The notes under the pieces: model-generated
Seen by the model: only the letters and a program-made list of their open reading frames with translations
Told to the model about the DNA's origin: nothing
Databases searched by the model: none
Shown here: in pieces, positions 16,930 to 25,190 of the stretch
Numbering within the stretch: the first letter of the stretch is position 1
Layout of the letters: every line of letters begins with the position of its first letter
From: Micromonospora sediminicola
GTDB taxonomy: Bacteria; Actinomycetota; Actinomycetes; Mycobacteriales; Micromonosporaceae
Assembly (NCBI RefSeq): GCF_900089585.1
Contig: NZ_FLRH01000004.1
Coordinates: forward strand, 1,047,001 to 1,111,000
DNA length: 64,000 nucleotides
Reading direction: 5' to 3'
Program-made: the position numbers and the translations under genes

Positions 16930-18288
16930 GTGTATCGCTGGACCGACCCGATCGAACCGGAGGACGCCTCCCGGCGCCCCGAGCCGCCGACCGACGAGGG
17001 TCCGGCGTGGCTCTCCGACCGGCCCGAGCCGCGGTCGTCGTACCTCTTCGGGGACGAGCCGGGGCAGCCGCCCGCCGGCCACCTGCCGCCCACCCTCGAC
17101 GCCGGCCGCTACGGCGACACCGCCCGGCCCGGCCACGGCCCGACCGGCTTCCCCGGCGACGCCGACCCCACCACCGTGCGACCCGGCTACGGCCCCGCCG
17201 TGCAGCCGGGACACGCCGACCAGGCCCAGCCCGGGTACGGCCCCGCCACCCAGCCCGGCTACGGCACCGCCGCCCATGCCGGATACGGCCCCGCGGCCCA
17301 GCCCGGGTACGGCCCCGCGGCCCAGCCCGGGTACGGCCCCACCGCCCAGCCCGGGTACGGCCCCGCCGCGCAGCCCGGGTACGGCACGGAGGCCCACCCG
17401 GGCACGCCGTTCGAGCCGACCGGCCCGTACGCCGCACCCCGCGACCGGTGGAACGGCGAGGAGCAGCCGGCCGGCGCCTGGGAGCAGCCCACCGCTGCCT
17501 GGCAGCCGGTCACCGACACCCCCGCCGACGACGACGGCCGGCACCGCCCGAGGCGGCGGCTGAGCCGTCCGTTCGTGATCGGTGGGGCCGCCGCCGCGGC
17601 GACCCTCGTGGTGAGCCTGGGCGTGGGCGCGGTCCTGCTGCCCGGCGGCGACGGGCCGGCCGAGCGGACCTCCGCGGACGCGCCGGTGGCCGCGGCCCCC
17701 TCGCTGACCGAGGAGACCGAGGGCGCGCCCTCGGCTGACGCGCTCGTGCCCTCGGCCAGCCCTTCGGCCTCGCCGACCACGGTCAAGCCGAGTCCGACGA
17801 AGAAGGTCACGCCGAAGCCGAACCGGTCCACTGCCCCGTCGCGGCAGCTGGAGCGCAGCAGCACGCCGAGCGGCACCACCGCCCGCACCACTTCCTCGGG
17901 CAACCTCAGTGCCGAGCTCCAGCAGGTCGTCACCCTGGTCAACCAGGAGCGGGCCAAGGCCGGCTGCAAGGCGCTGAGCGTCGACTCCAAGCTGACGCTC
18001 GCCGCCCAGCGGCACAGCCAGGACCAGGCCGACCACAAGAAGATGTCGCACGACGGCAGCGACGGCAGCGACGTGGGCGCCCGGCTCGACCGGGCCGGCT
18101 ACGCCTGGCGGGCGTACGGCGAGAACGTGGCCTGGAACCAGCAGAGCCCGGCCGCGGTGATGGACGCCTGGATGAACTCCCCGGGCCACCGGGCGAACAT
18201 CCTGAACTGCTCGTTCACCGAGATCGGGGTGGGCGTGGCGCGCAGCAACGGACCGTACTGGACGCAGGACTTCGGCACCCCGCGTTGA
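16930..18288 (+). CDS. Membrane-anchored CAP (SCP/PR1) domain protein with Gln-Pro-Gly-Tyr repeats
   Basis: The 452-residue product has four parts. The N-terminal 82 residues are acidic and Pro-rich. Residues 83-157 form an array of 8-residue repeats of the AAQPGYGP type. One membrane span follows at about 215-236 (FVIGGAAAAATLVVSLGVGA). A Ser/Thr/Pro linker then leads to a C-terminal CAP domain (about 328-452) with LVNQERAKAGCKALSVD, YGENVAWNQQSPAAVMDAW and SPGHRANILN. The topology suggests a cytoplasmic repeat region and an extracellular CAP domain. CAP proteins bind lipids or sterols or act as secreted factors; the role here is unknown. The GTG at 16930 is chosen because GGAGGGG precedes it. 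Confidence 0.85.
   Translation: MYRWTDPIEPEDASRRPEPPTDEGPAWLSDRPEPRSSYLFGDEPGQPPAGHLPPTLDAGRYGDTARPGHGPTGFPGDADPTTVRPGYGPAVQPGHADQAQPGYGPATQPGYGTAAHAGYGPAAQPGYGPAAQPGYGPTAQPGYGPAAQPGYGTEAHPGTPFEPTGPYAAPRDRWNGEEQPAGAWEQPTAAWQPVTDTPADDDGRHRPRRRLSRPFVIGGAAAAATLVVSLGVGAVLLPGGDGPAERTSADAPVAAAPSLTEETEGAPSADALVPSASPSASPTTVKPSPTKKVTPKPNRSTAPSRQLERSSTPSGTTARTTSSGNLSAELQQVVTLVNQERAKAGCKALSVDSKLTLAAQRHSQDQADHKKMSHDGSDGSDVGARLDRAGYAWRAYGENVAWNQQSPAAVMDAWMNSPGHRANILNCSFTEIGVGVARSNGPYWTQDFGTPR
17225..17395 (+). repeat. 24-bp in-frame tandem repeats in the CAP-domain gene
   Basis: Seven close or near copies of a 24-bp unit (core CAGCCCGGGTACGGCCCC) encode the 8-residue repeat QPGYGPAA and variants (TAAHAGYG, TEAHPG). 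Because the unit is a multiple of three, gain or loss of copies keeps the frame. The tandem identity suggests recent expansion by slippage. Confidence 0.8.
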
Positions 18289-18367
18289 GCGGTCGCGTCG
18301 TGACCGGGTCGGCGCTCGTTGACCGGTCGGGGGCGGCGTCGGGCCGCCCGCGTCCGGGGAGCTGTCG

Positions 18368-19240
18368 ATGCGGATCCGGCCGGTGTGTGCCGTGCCGCGC
18401 TCCCGGCCGGCCCGCGTCCGCCGACGTGGACCGCGCCGGGGCGTGGCGCTGGCGCTGACCGCGCTGCTCCTCGCCCCGGTCCCGGCGTGCCGCGAGGCGG
18501 TCACCGTCCCGCCCGGCGCCCCCACCCCCTGGCCGGCCGCGCTGGCCGACCGGTGGCGGTGGCAGTGGCAGCTCACCGCGCCGGTGGACGTGACCGTGGA
18601 CGCCGACGTCTTCCTCCTCGACCCGGTCGCCACCACCTCGACCGAGACCGCCGCGCTGCGGGCCAAGGGTCGCCGGCTCGTCTGCCAGGTCCGCGTCGGC
18701 ACGTACGCGACCGGCGACCCGGACGCCACCCGCTTCCCCGCCGCCGTGCGCGGCGCGGCGGTGCCGGGGCGGGCCGGGAGCCGGTTCCTGGACGTCCGGC
18801 GGTGGGACTCGCTCGCGCCCGTGCTGGCCGACCGGTTCCGCCTCTGCCGGGGCAAGGGCTTCGGCGCGGTGGCGCTTGCGGACGCGGACGGCTACCGGCA
18901 CCGCAGCGGCTTCCCGCTCGGCTTCGACGACCAGTTGCTGTTCAACCGCCGCCTGGCCGGGCTGGCCCGGCAGCTCGACCTCTCCCCCGGCCTGGTCGAC
19001 GATCTGGCGCAGGTGGCCGCGCTGGCCCCCGACTTCGACTTCGCGGTCAACCAGGAGTGCGTACGCCGCCGCGAGTGCGCGAAGCTGCTGCCGTTCGCCG
19101 ACGCGCACAAGCCGGTGTTCCACGTCGAGTACACCGGCGACCCGGTCGACTTCTGCGTGACCACGGTCGGCTACGGCTTCGCCTCGATCCGCAAGGACCG
19201 CACGCTCGACGCCTGGCGCGAGCCCTGCCCGCTGCCGTGA
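18368..19240 (+). CDS. Secreted glycoside hydrolase family 114-like protein (putative endo-alpha-1,4-polygalactosaminidase)
   Basis: The 290-residue product starts with an Arg-rich N terminus and a hydrophobic signal (VALALTALLLAPVPACREA); the Cys may or may not be a lipobox, since Pro is unusual before it. The mature part follows the GH114 pattern: WRWQWQL, DVFLLDPVATTST, RRLVCQVRVGTY, a KGFGAVALADADGYRHRSGF block with candidate acidic residues, FDFAVNQECVRRRECAK, and KPVFHVEYTGD. GH114 enzymes cut galactosamine-containing exopolysaccharide. The usual LKND segment reads LVDD here, so activity is uncertain. The ATG at 18368 has GGGGAG ten bases before it. Confidence 0.72.
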   Translation: MRIRPVCAVPRSRPARVRRRGPRRGVALALTALLLAPVPACREAVTVPPGAPTPWPAALADRWRWQWQLTAPVDVTVDADVFLLDPVATTSTETAALRAKGRRLVCQVRVGTYATGDPDATRFPAAVRGAAVPGRAGSRFLDVRRWDSLAPVLADRFRLCRGKGFGAVALADADGYRHRSGFPLGFDDQLLFNRRLAGLARQLDLSPGLVDDLAQVAALAPDFDFAVNQECVRRRECAKLLPFADAHKPVFHVEYTGDPVDFCVTTVGYGFASIRKDRTLDAWREPCPLP

Positions 19241-19243
19241 CAC

Positions 19244-19279
19244 GACGCCGCCCCCGCCAAGGTGGGCGGGGGCGGCGTC
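19244..19279. terminator. Bidirectional hairpin terminator between GH114 and MFS genes
   Basis: Perfect 15-bp arms (19244-19258 and 19265-19279, GACGCCGCCCCCGCC and its complement) surround a 6-base loop. It lies between two convergent genes, 3 bases after one stop and 13 bases from the other, and so can serve both. No T-run is present, as is usual in actinobacteria. Confidence 0.8.
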
Positions 19280-19292
19280 TGCCGTGACGGGG

Positions 19293-20798
19293 TCAGCCGG
19301 CGGTCGCGCCGGTGGCCGGGGTGGGCGTGCCCGCGCCGCGCTGCGACGGCAGATCGGGGTGTTCGGCGCTGAGCGGGGTGGCCAGGTCCTCCAGGGACCT
19401 GCCCTCGGCCTTGACGCCGAGGCCCAGCTCCACCAGACCACCGATGATCATGATGCTGGCGCCGATGACGAAGGCCAGCACGGTGTCGCCGACCTGGCCA
19501 CTGCCGACCAGCTTGGCGAAGAGCAGCGGACCGGTGATGCCGCCGGCGGCGGTGCCGATCGCGTAGAAGAACGCGATCGCCATGGCCCGGGTCTCCATCG
19601 GGAAGATCTCGCTGACCGTCAGGTAGGCGGCGCTGGCGCCGGCCGAGGCGAAGAAGAGCACCACGCACCAGCAGGCGGTCATGGTCACCGCGGTGAGCAC
19701 ACCGGAGTGGAACAGCCAGGCGGTGCCGAGCAGCAGCACGCCCGAGCCGATGTACGAGCCGGCGATCATCGGCACCCGACCGACGGTGTCGAAGAGTCGG
19801 CCCAGCAGCAGCGGCCCGAGCAGGTTGCCGACCGCGATCACCGCGAAGTAGTAGCCGCTGTTGCCCGGCGGGACGTCGAAGAAGGTCTGCAGGATCTGGG
19901 CGAAGCCGAACGTGATCGCGTTGTAGAGGAACGCCTGGCCGATGAAGAGCGAGAAGCCCAGCGTGGCCCGCTTCGGATAGCGACGGAACAGCGTCTTGGC
20001 GATCTCCAGGAAGTTCGTGCTCTTCCGCTGCCGGATCTCGATGTAGTTGTCGGCCTCGGCGAGGTCCTTGCCGGTCTCCCGCTTCACCTCGGCCTCGACC
20101 GAGTCGACGAGGTGGTTCGCCTCGTCCGCCCGGCCGTGGATGAACAACCAGCGCGGACTCTCCGGCACGTGCCGGCGGACCAGCAGGATCACCACGCCGA
20201 GCACCGCGCCCAGGCCGAACGCCACCCGCCAGCCGAGGTTGGTCGGCAGGCCGTTGAGCAGCGGTACGGTCAGCAGCGCGCCGAGCGCGGCGCCGAGCCA
20301 GAACGTGCCGTTGATGATGATGTCGATCCGGCCGCGGTGACGGGCCGGGATCAGCTCGTCGATCGCCGAGTTGATGGCGGCGTACTCACCGCCGATGCCC
20401 ATGCCGGTGAGGAACCGGAACAGGAAGAACCACCAGGTGTCGAACGAGAGCGCGGTCAGCGCGGTGGCGACCAGGTAGAGCCCGAGGGTCAGCAGGAACA
20501 GCTTCTTGCGGCCGAACCGGTCGGTGAGCCACCCGAAGAACAGCGCACCGGTGCAGGCGCCGGCCACGTAGAGGGCGGCGGCGAGGCCGGTGACCTGACT
20601 CTGCGTGATGCTCAGGCCGCTGCCGGGCTCGGCCAGCTTGCCGGAGAGGTTGCCGACGATGGTCACCTCGAGGCCGTCGAGGATCCACACCGTGCCCAGA
20701 CCGATCACGATCATCCAGTGCCAGCGGGACCACGGCAGCCGGTCGAGGCGGGCCGGGACGTTGGTCCGTACGGTGCCGGTCGACACGTCGGTGCTCAT
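19293..20798 (-). CDS. MFS transporter, sugar/metabolite:H+ symporter type (12 spans)
   Basis: With the ATG at 20798 the product has 501 residues and about 12 spans. Motif A after span 2 reads GWLTDRFGRKKLF, and the span 4-5 region has FLTGMGIGGEYAAINSAIDE, a signature of the sugar/aromatic-acid symporter group. A central cytoplasmic loop with PESPRWLFIHGR matches the same group's PESPRWL motif. The substrate could be a sugar, an organic acid or a polyol. A longer reading to 21185 covers repeat DNA and is rejected. It converges with the GH114 gene. Upstream lies the 1.1-kb repeat locus, which must hold its promoter. Confidence 0.87.
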   Translation of the reverse strand: MSTDVSTGTVRTNVPARLDRLPWSRWHWMIVIGLGTVWILDGLEVTIVGNLSGKLAEPGSGLSITQSQVTGLAAALYVAGACTGALFFGWLTDRFGRKKLFLLTLGLYLVATALTALSFDTWWFFLFRFLTGMGIGGEYAAINSAIDELIPARHRGRIDIIINGTFWLGAALGALLTVPLLNGLPTNLGWRVAFGLGAVLGVVILLVRRHVPESPRWLFIHGRADEANHLVDSVEAEVKRETGKDLAEADNYIEIRQRKSTNFLEIAKTLFRRYPKRATLGFSLFIGQAFLYNAITFGFAQILQTFFDVPPGNSGYYFAVIAVGNLLGPLLLGRLFDTVGRVPMIAGSYIGSGVLLLGTAWLFHSGVLTAVTMTACWCVVLFFASAGASAAYLTVSEIFPMETRAMAIAFFYAIGTAAGGITGPLLFAKLVGSGQVGDTVLAFVIGASIMIIGGLVELGLGVKAEGRSLEDLATPLSAEHPDLPSQRGAGTPTPATGATAG

Positions 20799-20930
20799 GA
20801 CGCGCTCCGGGAGGAGGAGGAAGCCGGGGCGCGACGACGGGCCGCCGGCGTGAGCTGTTCGTCCATGGCGGCCCACATGCCCCGCTGCCCGCGGCGTTAA
20901 TCCTGTCCGCTCCCGCCCTCGGTCACGACT

Positions 20931-21254
20931 CCCGCAGCTGGTCCCGGCCGTCCGACGGCCGACGGGATCACGAGGCGGCCAACGCTCTCCGCAGCTCCCC
21001 GGCAGTCGTCCCGGCCGGCCGCCGCCCGGCGCCGTGACCTCCCGGCAGTCGTCCCGGCGACGGACGGCCGGCACGGTCGCGAGACGGCTCTGCGCGACTC
21101 CCCGGCAGTCGTCCCGACCGACGGACCCCCGGCACGGTTCGCCGCCGACACTCTCCGCAACTTCCCGGCAGTCGTCCCGGCTCACGGGCGCCTGGCACGA
21201 TCACGAGGCGGTCGACACTCTCCACAGCTTCCCGGCAGTCGTCCCGGCCGACCG
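20931..21254. repeat. Degenerate direct repeats, core CCCGGCAGTCGTCCCGGC
   Basis: Five good copies (near 20998, 21041, 21101, 21164 and 21231) and a weaker one at 20931 share an 18-base core. Spacing varies from 44 to 68 bp, and the intervals are themselves related (GGCACGATCACGAGGCGG, then ACACTCTCC). The unit is thus a degenerate tandem repeat of about 60-68 bp. Related spacers and unequal spacing argue against CRISPR. No convincing gene occupies the region; frames across it read as low-complexity Arg/Gly peptides. Confidence 0.8.
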
Positions 21255-21317
21255 CCGCCGAAGTCATGAGGCCACCGGCACTCGCCGTGACCTCCCGACA
21301 AGAGGGAAGAAGAGAGC

Positions 21318-21357
21318 GATATACCTCAGAGTCATAATTATGACTCTGAGGTATATC
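21318..21357. repeat. Perfect 40-bp palindrome, AT-rich
   Basis: The half site GATATACCTCAGAGTCATAA (21318-21337) is followed directly by its exact reverse complement (21338-21357), with no loop. It is AT-rich in very GC-rich surroundings and contains two divergent ATG codons, each starting the same six codons (MTLRYI), because of the symmetry. Possible roles are a high-affinity protein-binding site, a bidirectional promoter/operator, or a cruciform or recombination site. No cognate protein can be named. Confidence 0.9.
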
Positions 21358-21473
21358 ACCCAAAGCCGATGTGCCTTCGTGGCTGGCACCGGAGAAGCGG
21401 AGATCGAGTCGGCAAACGACCGGAGCCGATCAGGACCACGGCCGGATCAAGGCCAGGACCGCGAGCCGCCAGC

Positions 21474-21790
21474 CGAGGGCCAGGAGCTAAGGGCCAGAGG
21501 CCAGGGCCGAAGACTGAGGGCCAGGGCCGAAGACTGAGGGCCAGGGCCGAAGACTGAGGGCTTGGCTGGGGGCTGGGGGCTTGGCTGGGGGCTGGGGGCA
21601 GAGGGCTGGGGGCAGAGGGCTGGGCTGAGGGCCTGGGCAGGGGGCTGAGGGCCTGGGCCGAGGGCTGGGTTCGGGGAGCCAAGGGCCGGGGAGCCAAGGG
21701 CCGCGAAGCCAAGGGCCGCGAAGCCAAGGGCCGCGAAGCCAAGGGCTGGGGGCGGAGGACGGGGAGGCAGGACAAGGGCTGGAGGCACGA
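21474..21790. repeat. Purine-rich low-complexity tandem repeats
   Basis: The plus strand is strongly G-rich. It contains three perfect copies of the 20-mer CCAGGGCCGAAGACTGAGGG (21501-21560), then runs of GGCTGGGGGC and GGGGCAGAGGGCT (21561-21630), then about four copies of CGAAGCCAAGGGCCG (about 21680-21745). Open frames across this array exist only because it lacks stops. Many G-runs of 3-5 could form quadruplexes. It lies beyond the 3' end of the MMPL gene, from which it is separated by a terminator. Confidence 0.85.
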
Positions 21791-21831
21791 CGGGGGCGGA
21801 GCCACGACGGGGGCAGGGGCAGGCCCAGGGA

Positions 21832-21863
21832 CAGCGCCCCGGCCGAGACCGGCCGGGGCGCTG
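21832..21863 (-). terminator. Hairpin terminator of the MMPL gene
   Basis: Perfect 14-bp arms CAGCGCCCCGGCCG (21832-21845) and complement (21850-21863) flank a 4-base loop, starting 12 bases beyond the MMPL stop codon. Confidence 0.85.
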
Positions 21864-21874
21864 GGTTGGTCGGC

Positions 21875-24097
21875 TCAGCGGGCGCCGACCAGTTCCGGGG
21901 CCGGCGCGGGCGGCGGCTCGGCCGGCGGGACGGTCGGCCTGCGGCGCAGGAAGCGCGGCGCCCACCAGTTCGCGTCGCCCAGCAGCGTCATCAGCGACGG
22001 CAGCACCACCGCCCGGATGATCGTGGCGTCCAGCAGGATCGCCGCCGCCAGCCCGATGCCGAGCTGCTTGAAGTCGATCATGCTGAGCGTCGCGAAGATC
22101 GAGAAGACCCCGACCATCACGACCGCCGCACTGGTCACCACCCCGGCCGAGGAGGTGATCCCGTGTGCGACCGCCTCCCGGTTGGGCATCCCGCGGTCGA
22201 CCGCCTCACGGATCCGGCTGACCACGAAGACGTGGTAGTCCATCGACAACCCGAACAGCACCACGAACAGGAACAGCGGCAGCCAGGTGACGATCGCGTC
22301 CATCGAGGTGAAGCCGAGCAGCCCCTCCGCCCACTCGCCCTGGAAGACCAGCACCAGCAGCCCGTACGCGGCGCCGGCGGAGAGCAGGTTCAGCAGGATC
22401 GAGGTGAGCGCCACCACCACCGACCGGAACGTCCACGCCATCACCAGGAACGTCAGCGCCAGCACGAACGCCGCGACCACCGGCAGCTTCGCCCAGATGT
22501 GGTCGGCGTAGTCCTCGCTGGCGGCCACCCCGCCGCCGACCGCGTACTCCACGCCGGGGATGCCGCCCAGCGCGGCCGGGACCAGGTCGTCGCGCAGCTC
22601 GTGCAGGGACCGGGACGCCTCGGCGGACCGGCTGGCGTACGGAGTGGCCACGTCCAGCACCGACACCCGCCGGTCCGCCGACACCCTGATCTCCGGGCCG
22701 TCCCCCTCGGCCGGCGCGAAGAGCGGGTCGGTGGCGGTCCGGCCGGCGAGGCCGGTCAGCGCGGCGCGCACCCGGTCGGCCTGGTCGGCGGGCGCGCGCA
22801 CGGCCACCGTGTGGTTGGTGCCGTTGCTCGGGTACGCGGCGGTCAGCCGGTCGTACGCCTGCATCGCGGCGGTGGTGCGGGGCACGTCCTCGGCGCCGGG
22901 GAACTTCAGCTTCATGCCGAGCGCCGGCGCGGCCAGGGCGAGCAGCAGGGCGACCGAGACCAGCAGGGTGGCCACCGGCGCGCGCAGCGCGGGCCGGAGC
23001 ACGGCCGGCCAGAACCGGGGCGCGGCCGGCTGCCCGTGCCGCCCGGTACGCGGGGCGGTGAGCCGCCACAGCAGCGGCACCCGGGGCCGGTCCACCCAGC
23101 GGCCGAGCTTGGCCAGCAGCGCCGGCAGCACGGTCAGCGAGCCGATCACCGCGACCGCCACCACAAGGATCGAGCCGACGGCCAGCGACGAGAAGATCGC
23201 GTCCTGGGCCAGCAGCAGGCCGCCCATGGAGATGATCACGGCGGTGCCGGAGACCACCACGGCGTGCCCGGAGGTCTCCGCCGCGATCTCCACCGCGTCC
23301 AGGCCGGACCGCCCCTTGGCCCGTTCCTCCCGTTCCCGCCGCACGTAGAACAGCGAGTAGTCCACGCCGACCGCCATGCCGATGAGCAGGATGACGCTGG
23401 CCGTGGTGTCGGTGGCGGGCACCAGGTGCGAGGCGAGCGTGGAGAGCCCCATCGCGGCGGCCACCGAGGAGAGCGCGAGCAGCACCGGCACGCCGGCGGC
23501 GATCAGCGCGCCGAACGCGATGATCAGGATCGCCAGGGTAACCGGCAGGCTGAGCAGCTCCGCCCGCTTGAAGTCCTTGCCGAGGGTGTCGTCGAGCGCC
23601 TTGTCGATGGACGGGCCGCCGACCTGCTCCACCCGTAGCTGCGGGTGCGCCTCCTGCACCCGCGCGGTGGTGTCCCGCAGCGGCTGGACCCGGTCCCCCG
23701 CGGTCTCCGGGTCGCCGGCCATGGTGATCGGCACCAGCAACGCGCCGCCGTCGCGCGACGGCAGCGGCGTACCGACCGAGGCGACGCCGTCGACCTGCCG
23801 CAGCCGGTCCGTCGCGTCCTGCGCGGCGGCCTTCGCGGCGGCCGGGTCGAGCGCGCCCGAGCGGGCCGTGATCAGCACGTTCTCGGTGGCCGGCTGGTGG
23901 AACCCGCCGCTGTCCACGATCAGCTCGGCCTGCCCGAACTCACCGATCGCCTGGTCGGCGTCGGTGGCCTCGTTCAACCCGGCGGCGGTGCCGCCGACGA
24001 AGCACACCGCCACGAAGACCACCCACAGCGCGATGGCCCGCCACGGATGCTCCGCACTCCACCGCGCCAACCGCACGGTCACCGGTCGCCTGCCCAT
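21875..24097 (-). CDS. MMPL-family (RND superfamily) membrane transporter
   Basis: The 740-residue product has twelve predicted spans in two repeats, each with a large extracytoplasmic loop (about 45-170 and 380-520). The key spans read VILLIGMAVGVDYSLFYVRR in the first half and LFLFVVLFGLSMDYHVFVVS in the second, with the conserved Asp-Tyr pair that carries protons in MmpL/RND pumps. The family exports lipids, siderophores or antibiotics. No biosynthetic or regulatory partner is adjacent, so the cargo is unknown. The ATG at 24097 opens MGRRPVTVRLARWSAEHPW, typical for the family. Confidence 0.92.
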   Translation of the reverse strand: MGRRPVTVRLARWSAEHPWRAIALWVVFVAVCFVGGTAAGLNEATDADQAIGEFGQAELIVDSGGFHQPATENVLITARSGALDPAAAKAAAQDATDRLRQVDGVASVGTPLPSRDGGALLVPITMAGDPETAGDRVQPLRDTTARVQEAHPQLRVEQVGGPSIDKALDDTLGKDFKRAELLSLPVTLAILIIAFGALIAAGVPVLLALSSVAAAMGLSTLASHLVPATDTTASVILLIGMAVGVDYSLFYVRREREERAKGRSGLDAVEIAAETSGHAVVVSGTAVIISMGGLLLAQDAIFSSLAVGSILVVAVAVIGSLTVLPALLAKLGRWVDRPRVPLLWRLTAPRTGRHGQPAAPRFWPAVLRPALRAPVATLLVSVALLLALAAPALGMKLKFPGAEDVPRTTAAMQAYDRLTAAYPSNGTNHTVAVRAPADQADRVRAALTGLAGRTATDPLFAPAEGDGPEIRVSADRRVSVLDVATPYASRSAEASRSLHELRDDLVPAALGGIPGVEYAVGGGVAASEDYADHIWAKLPVVAAFVLALTFLVMAWTFRSVVVALTSILLNLLSAGAAYGLLVLVFQGEWAEGLLGFTSMDAIVTWLPLFLFVVLFGLSMDYHVFVVSRIREAVDRGMPNREAVAHGITSSAGVVTSAAVVMVGVFSIFATLSMIDFKQLGIGLAAAILLDATIIRAVVLPSLMTLLGDANWWAPRFLRRRPTVPPAEPPPAPAPELVGAR

Positions 24098-24313
24098 ATC
24101 CGGGTCCCCCTCCAGACGTCGGCCCCGTGCCGACCTCTGGTGACGCTAGGCAGCGGGCGCGGCCCGGACATCGGGGAACGGCCCCGGCTCCTCCCCGATC
24201 GCCGAAGGTGGGGCCGGACGGCCGGAACCGGCCGCGCCGATCGGGCGGAAAGGGCATTTCAGGGTACGGTCCGGCGCGCCCCCGGGCGCCCGCCGGCGAT
24301 GCACACCGGCGCA

Positions 24314-24333
24314 ACCCCGAGCCGACTCGGGGT
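24314..24333 (-). terminator. Short hairpin overlapping the mutM stop codon
   Basis: Arms ACCCCGAG (24314-24321) and CTCGGGGT (24326-24333) with a 4-base loop; the last arm base is also part of the mutM stop. This probably ends the plsX-rnc-mutM transcript. The remaining 24098-24313 shows GC-rich short inverted repeats and no gene. Confidence 0.6.
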
Positions 24334-25190
24334 CATCCCCGGAGGCTGCCCCGGGGCCGCGGCTGGCACCGCGGGCAACTGTAGGAGGAGCGGTTCATGA
24401 ATCCCTCACGCCGGATCGGCGCGCCGCAGCGCGGGCAGGGCTCCCCCTCCCGGCCGTACGCGTTCAGCGACCGGTCGAAGTAGCCGCTCTCGCCGTTGAC
24501 GTTGACGTACAGCTCGTCGAAGCTGGTGCCACCCTGCTTGATCGCCTCGCCGAGCACGTCCCGCACGTGGCCGAGCAGCCGCAGCGCCGCCGGACGGGTC
24601 AGCGCGTCCGCCGGGCGGGCGCCGTGCAGCTTCGCCCGCCAGAGCGCCTCGTCGGCGTAGATGTTGCCCACCCCGGAGATCAGCGTCTGGTCCAGCAGCG
24701 CCCGTTTGACCTCCGTGCGCTTGCGGCGCAGCGCCGCCACGAACGCCTCGTCGGAGAACTCCGGGTCCATCGGGTCACGGGCGATGTGCGCGATCTCGGC
24801 CGGCAGCTCCGCCCCGCCGTCGGACACCGACAGCCCGCCGAACGTGCGCTGGTCGACGAAGCGCAGCTCCGGCCCGTCGTCGGCGAACCGGAACCGCACC
24901 CGCAGGTGCAGCTCGTCGGCCGCGCCGGGCGGTTGCAGCAGCAGCTGCCCGGACATGCCGAGGTGGCCGATCACCGCGTCGCCGCTGTCCAGCGGCAACC
25001 AGAGGTATTTGCCCCGGCGGCGGACGTCGGTGATCGTGCGGCCGGCCAGCACGTCGGCGAAGTGCGCGCCGCCGGGCGCGTGCCGGCGTACCGCGCGGGG
25101 GTGGCGCACCTCGACGGCGGCGATCCGGCGGCCGACGACCCACTGGGCCAGCCCCTGCCGGACCGTCTCCACCTCGGGCAGCTCAGGCAC
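24333..25190 (-). CDS. mutM: Formamidopyrimidine-DNA glycosylase (Fpg/MutM)
   Basis: Removes 8-oxoguanine and other oxidised purines and cuts the abasic site. The 285-residue product starts with the catalytic MPELPEVETVRQGL (Pro1 after Met removal, Glu2). It has the Lys57-like RRGKYLW motif, the helix-two-turn-helix region with GVGNIYADEALW, and a C-terminal zinc finger CPRCGAPIRREGF...CPRCQ (four Cys). It overlaps rnc by eight bases, so the two are translationally coupled. The gene order plsX-rnc-mutM is standard. Confidence 0.97.
   Translation of the reverse strand: MPELPEVETVRQGLAQWVVGRRIAAVEVRHPRAVRRHAPGGAHFADVLAGRTITDVRRRGKYLWLPLDSGDAVIGHLGMSGQLLLQPPGAADELHLRVRFRFADDGPELRFVDQRTFGGLSVSDGGAELPAEIAHIARDPMDPEFSDEAFVAALRRKRTEVKRALLDQTLISGVGNIYADEALWRAKLHGARPADALTRPAALRLLGHVRDVLGEAIKQGGTSFDELYVNVNGESGYFDRSLNAYGREGEPCPRCGAPIRREGFMNRSSYSCPRCQPRPRGSLRG

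Noticed and set aside
20931..21254. Possible CRISPR array
   Set aside because: Spacers are related to each other, spacing is uneven (44-68 bp), and no cas gene is near.
21340..21537. Small plus-strand gene starting inside the palindrome (MTLRYI...)
   Set aside because: The frame continues only through low-complexity repeats with no coding character or ribosome site; kept as a comment on the palindrome.
21356..21965. Minus-strand frames across the purine-rich repeats (Leu/Ala/Pro/Ser peptides)
   Set aside because: They exist because the repeat lacks stops; composition is pure repeat.
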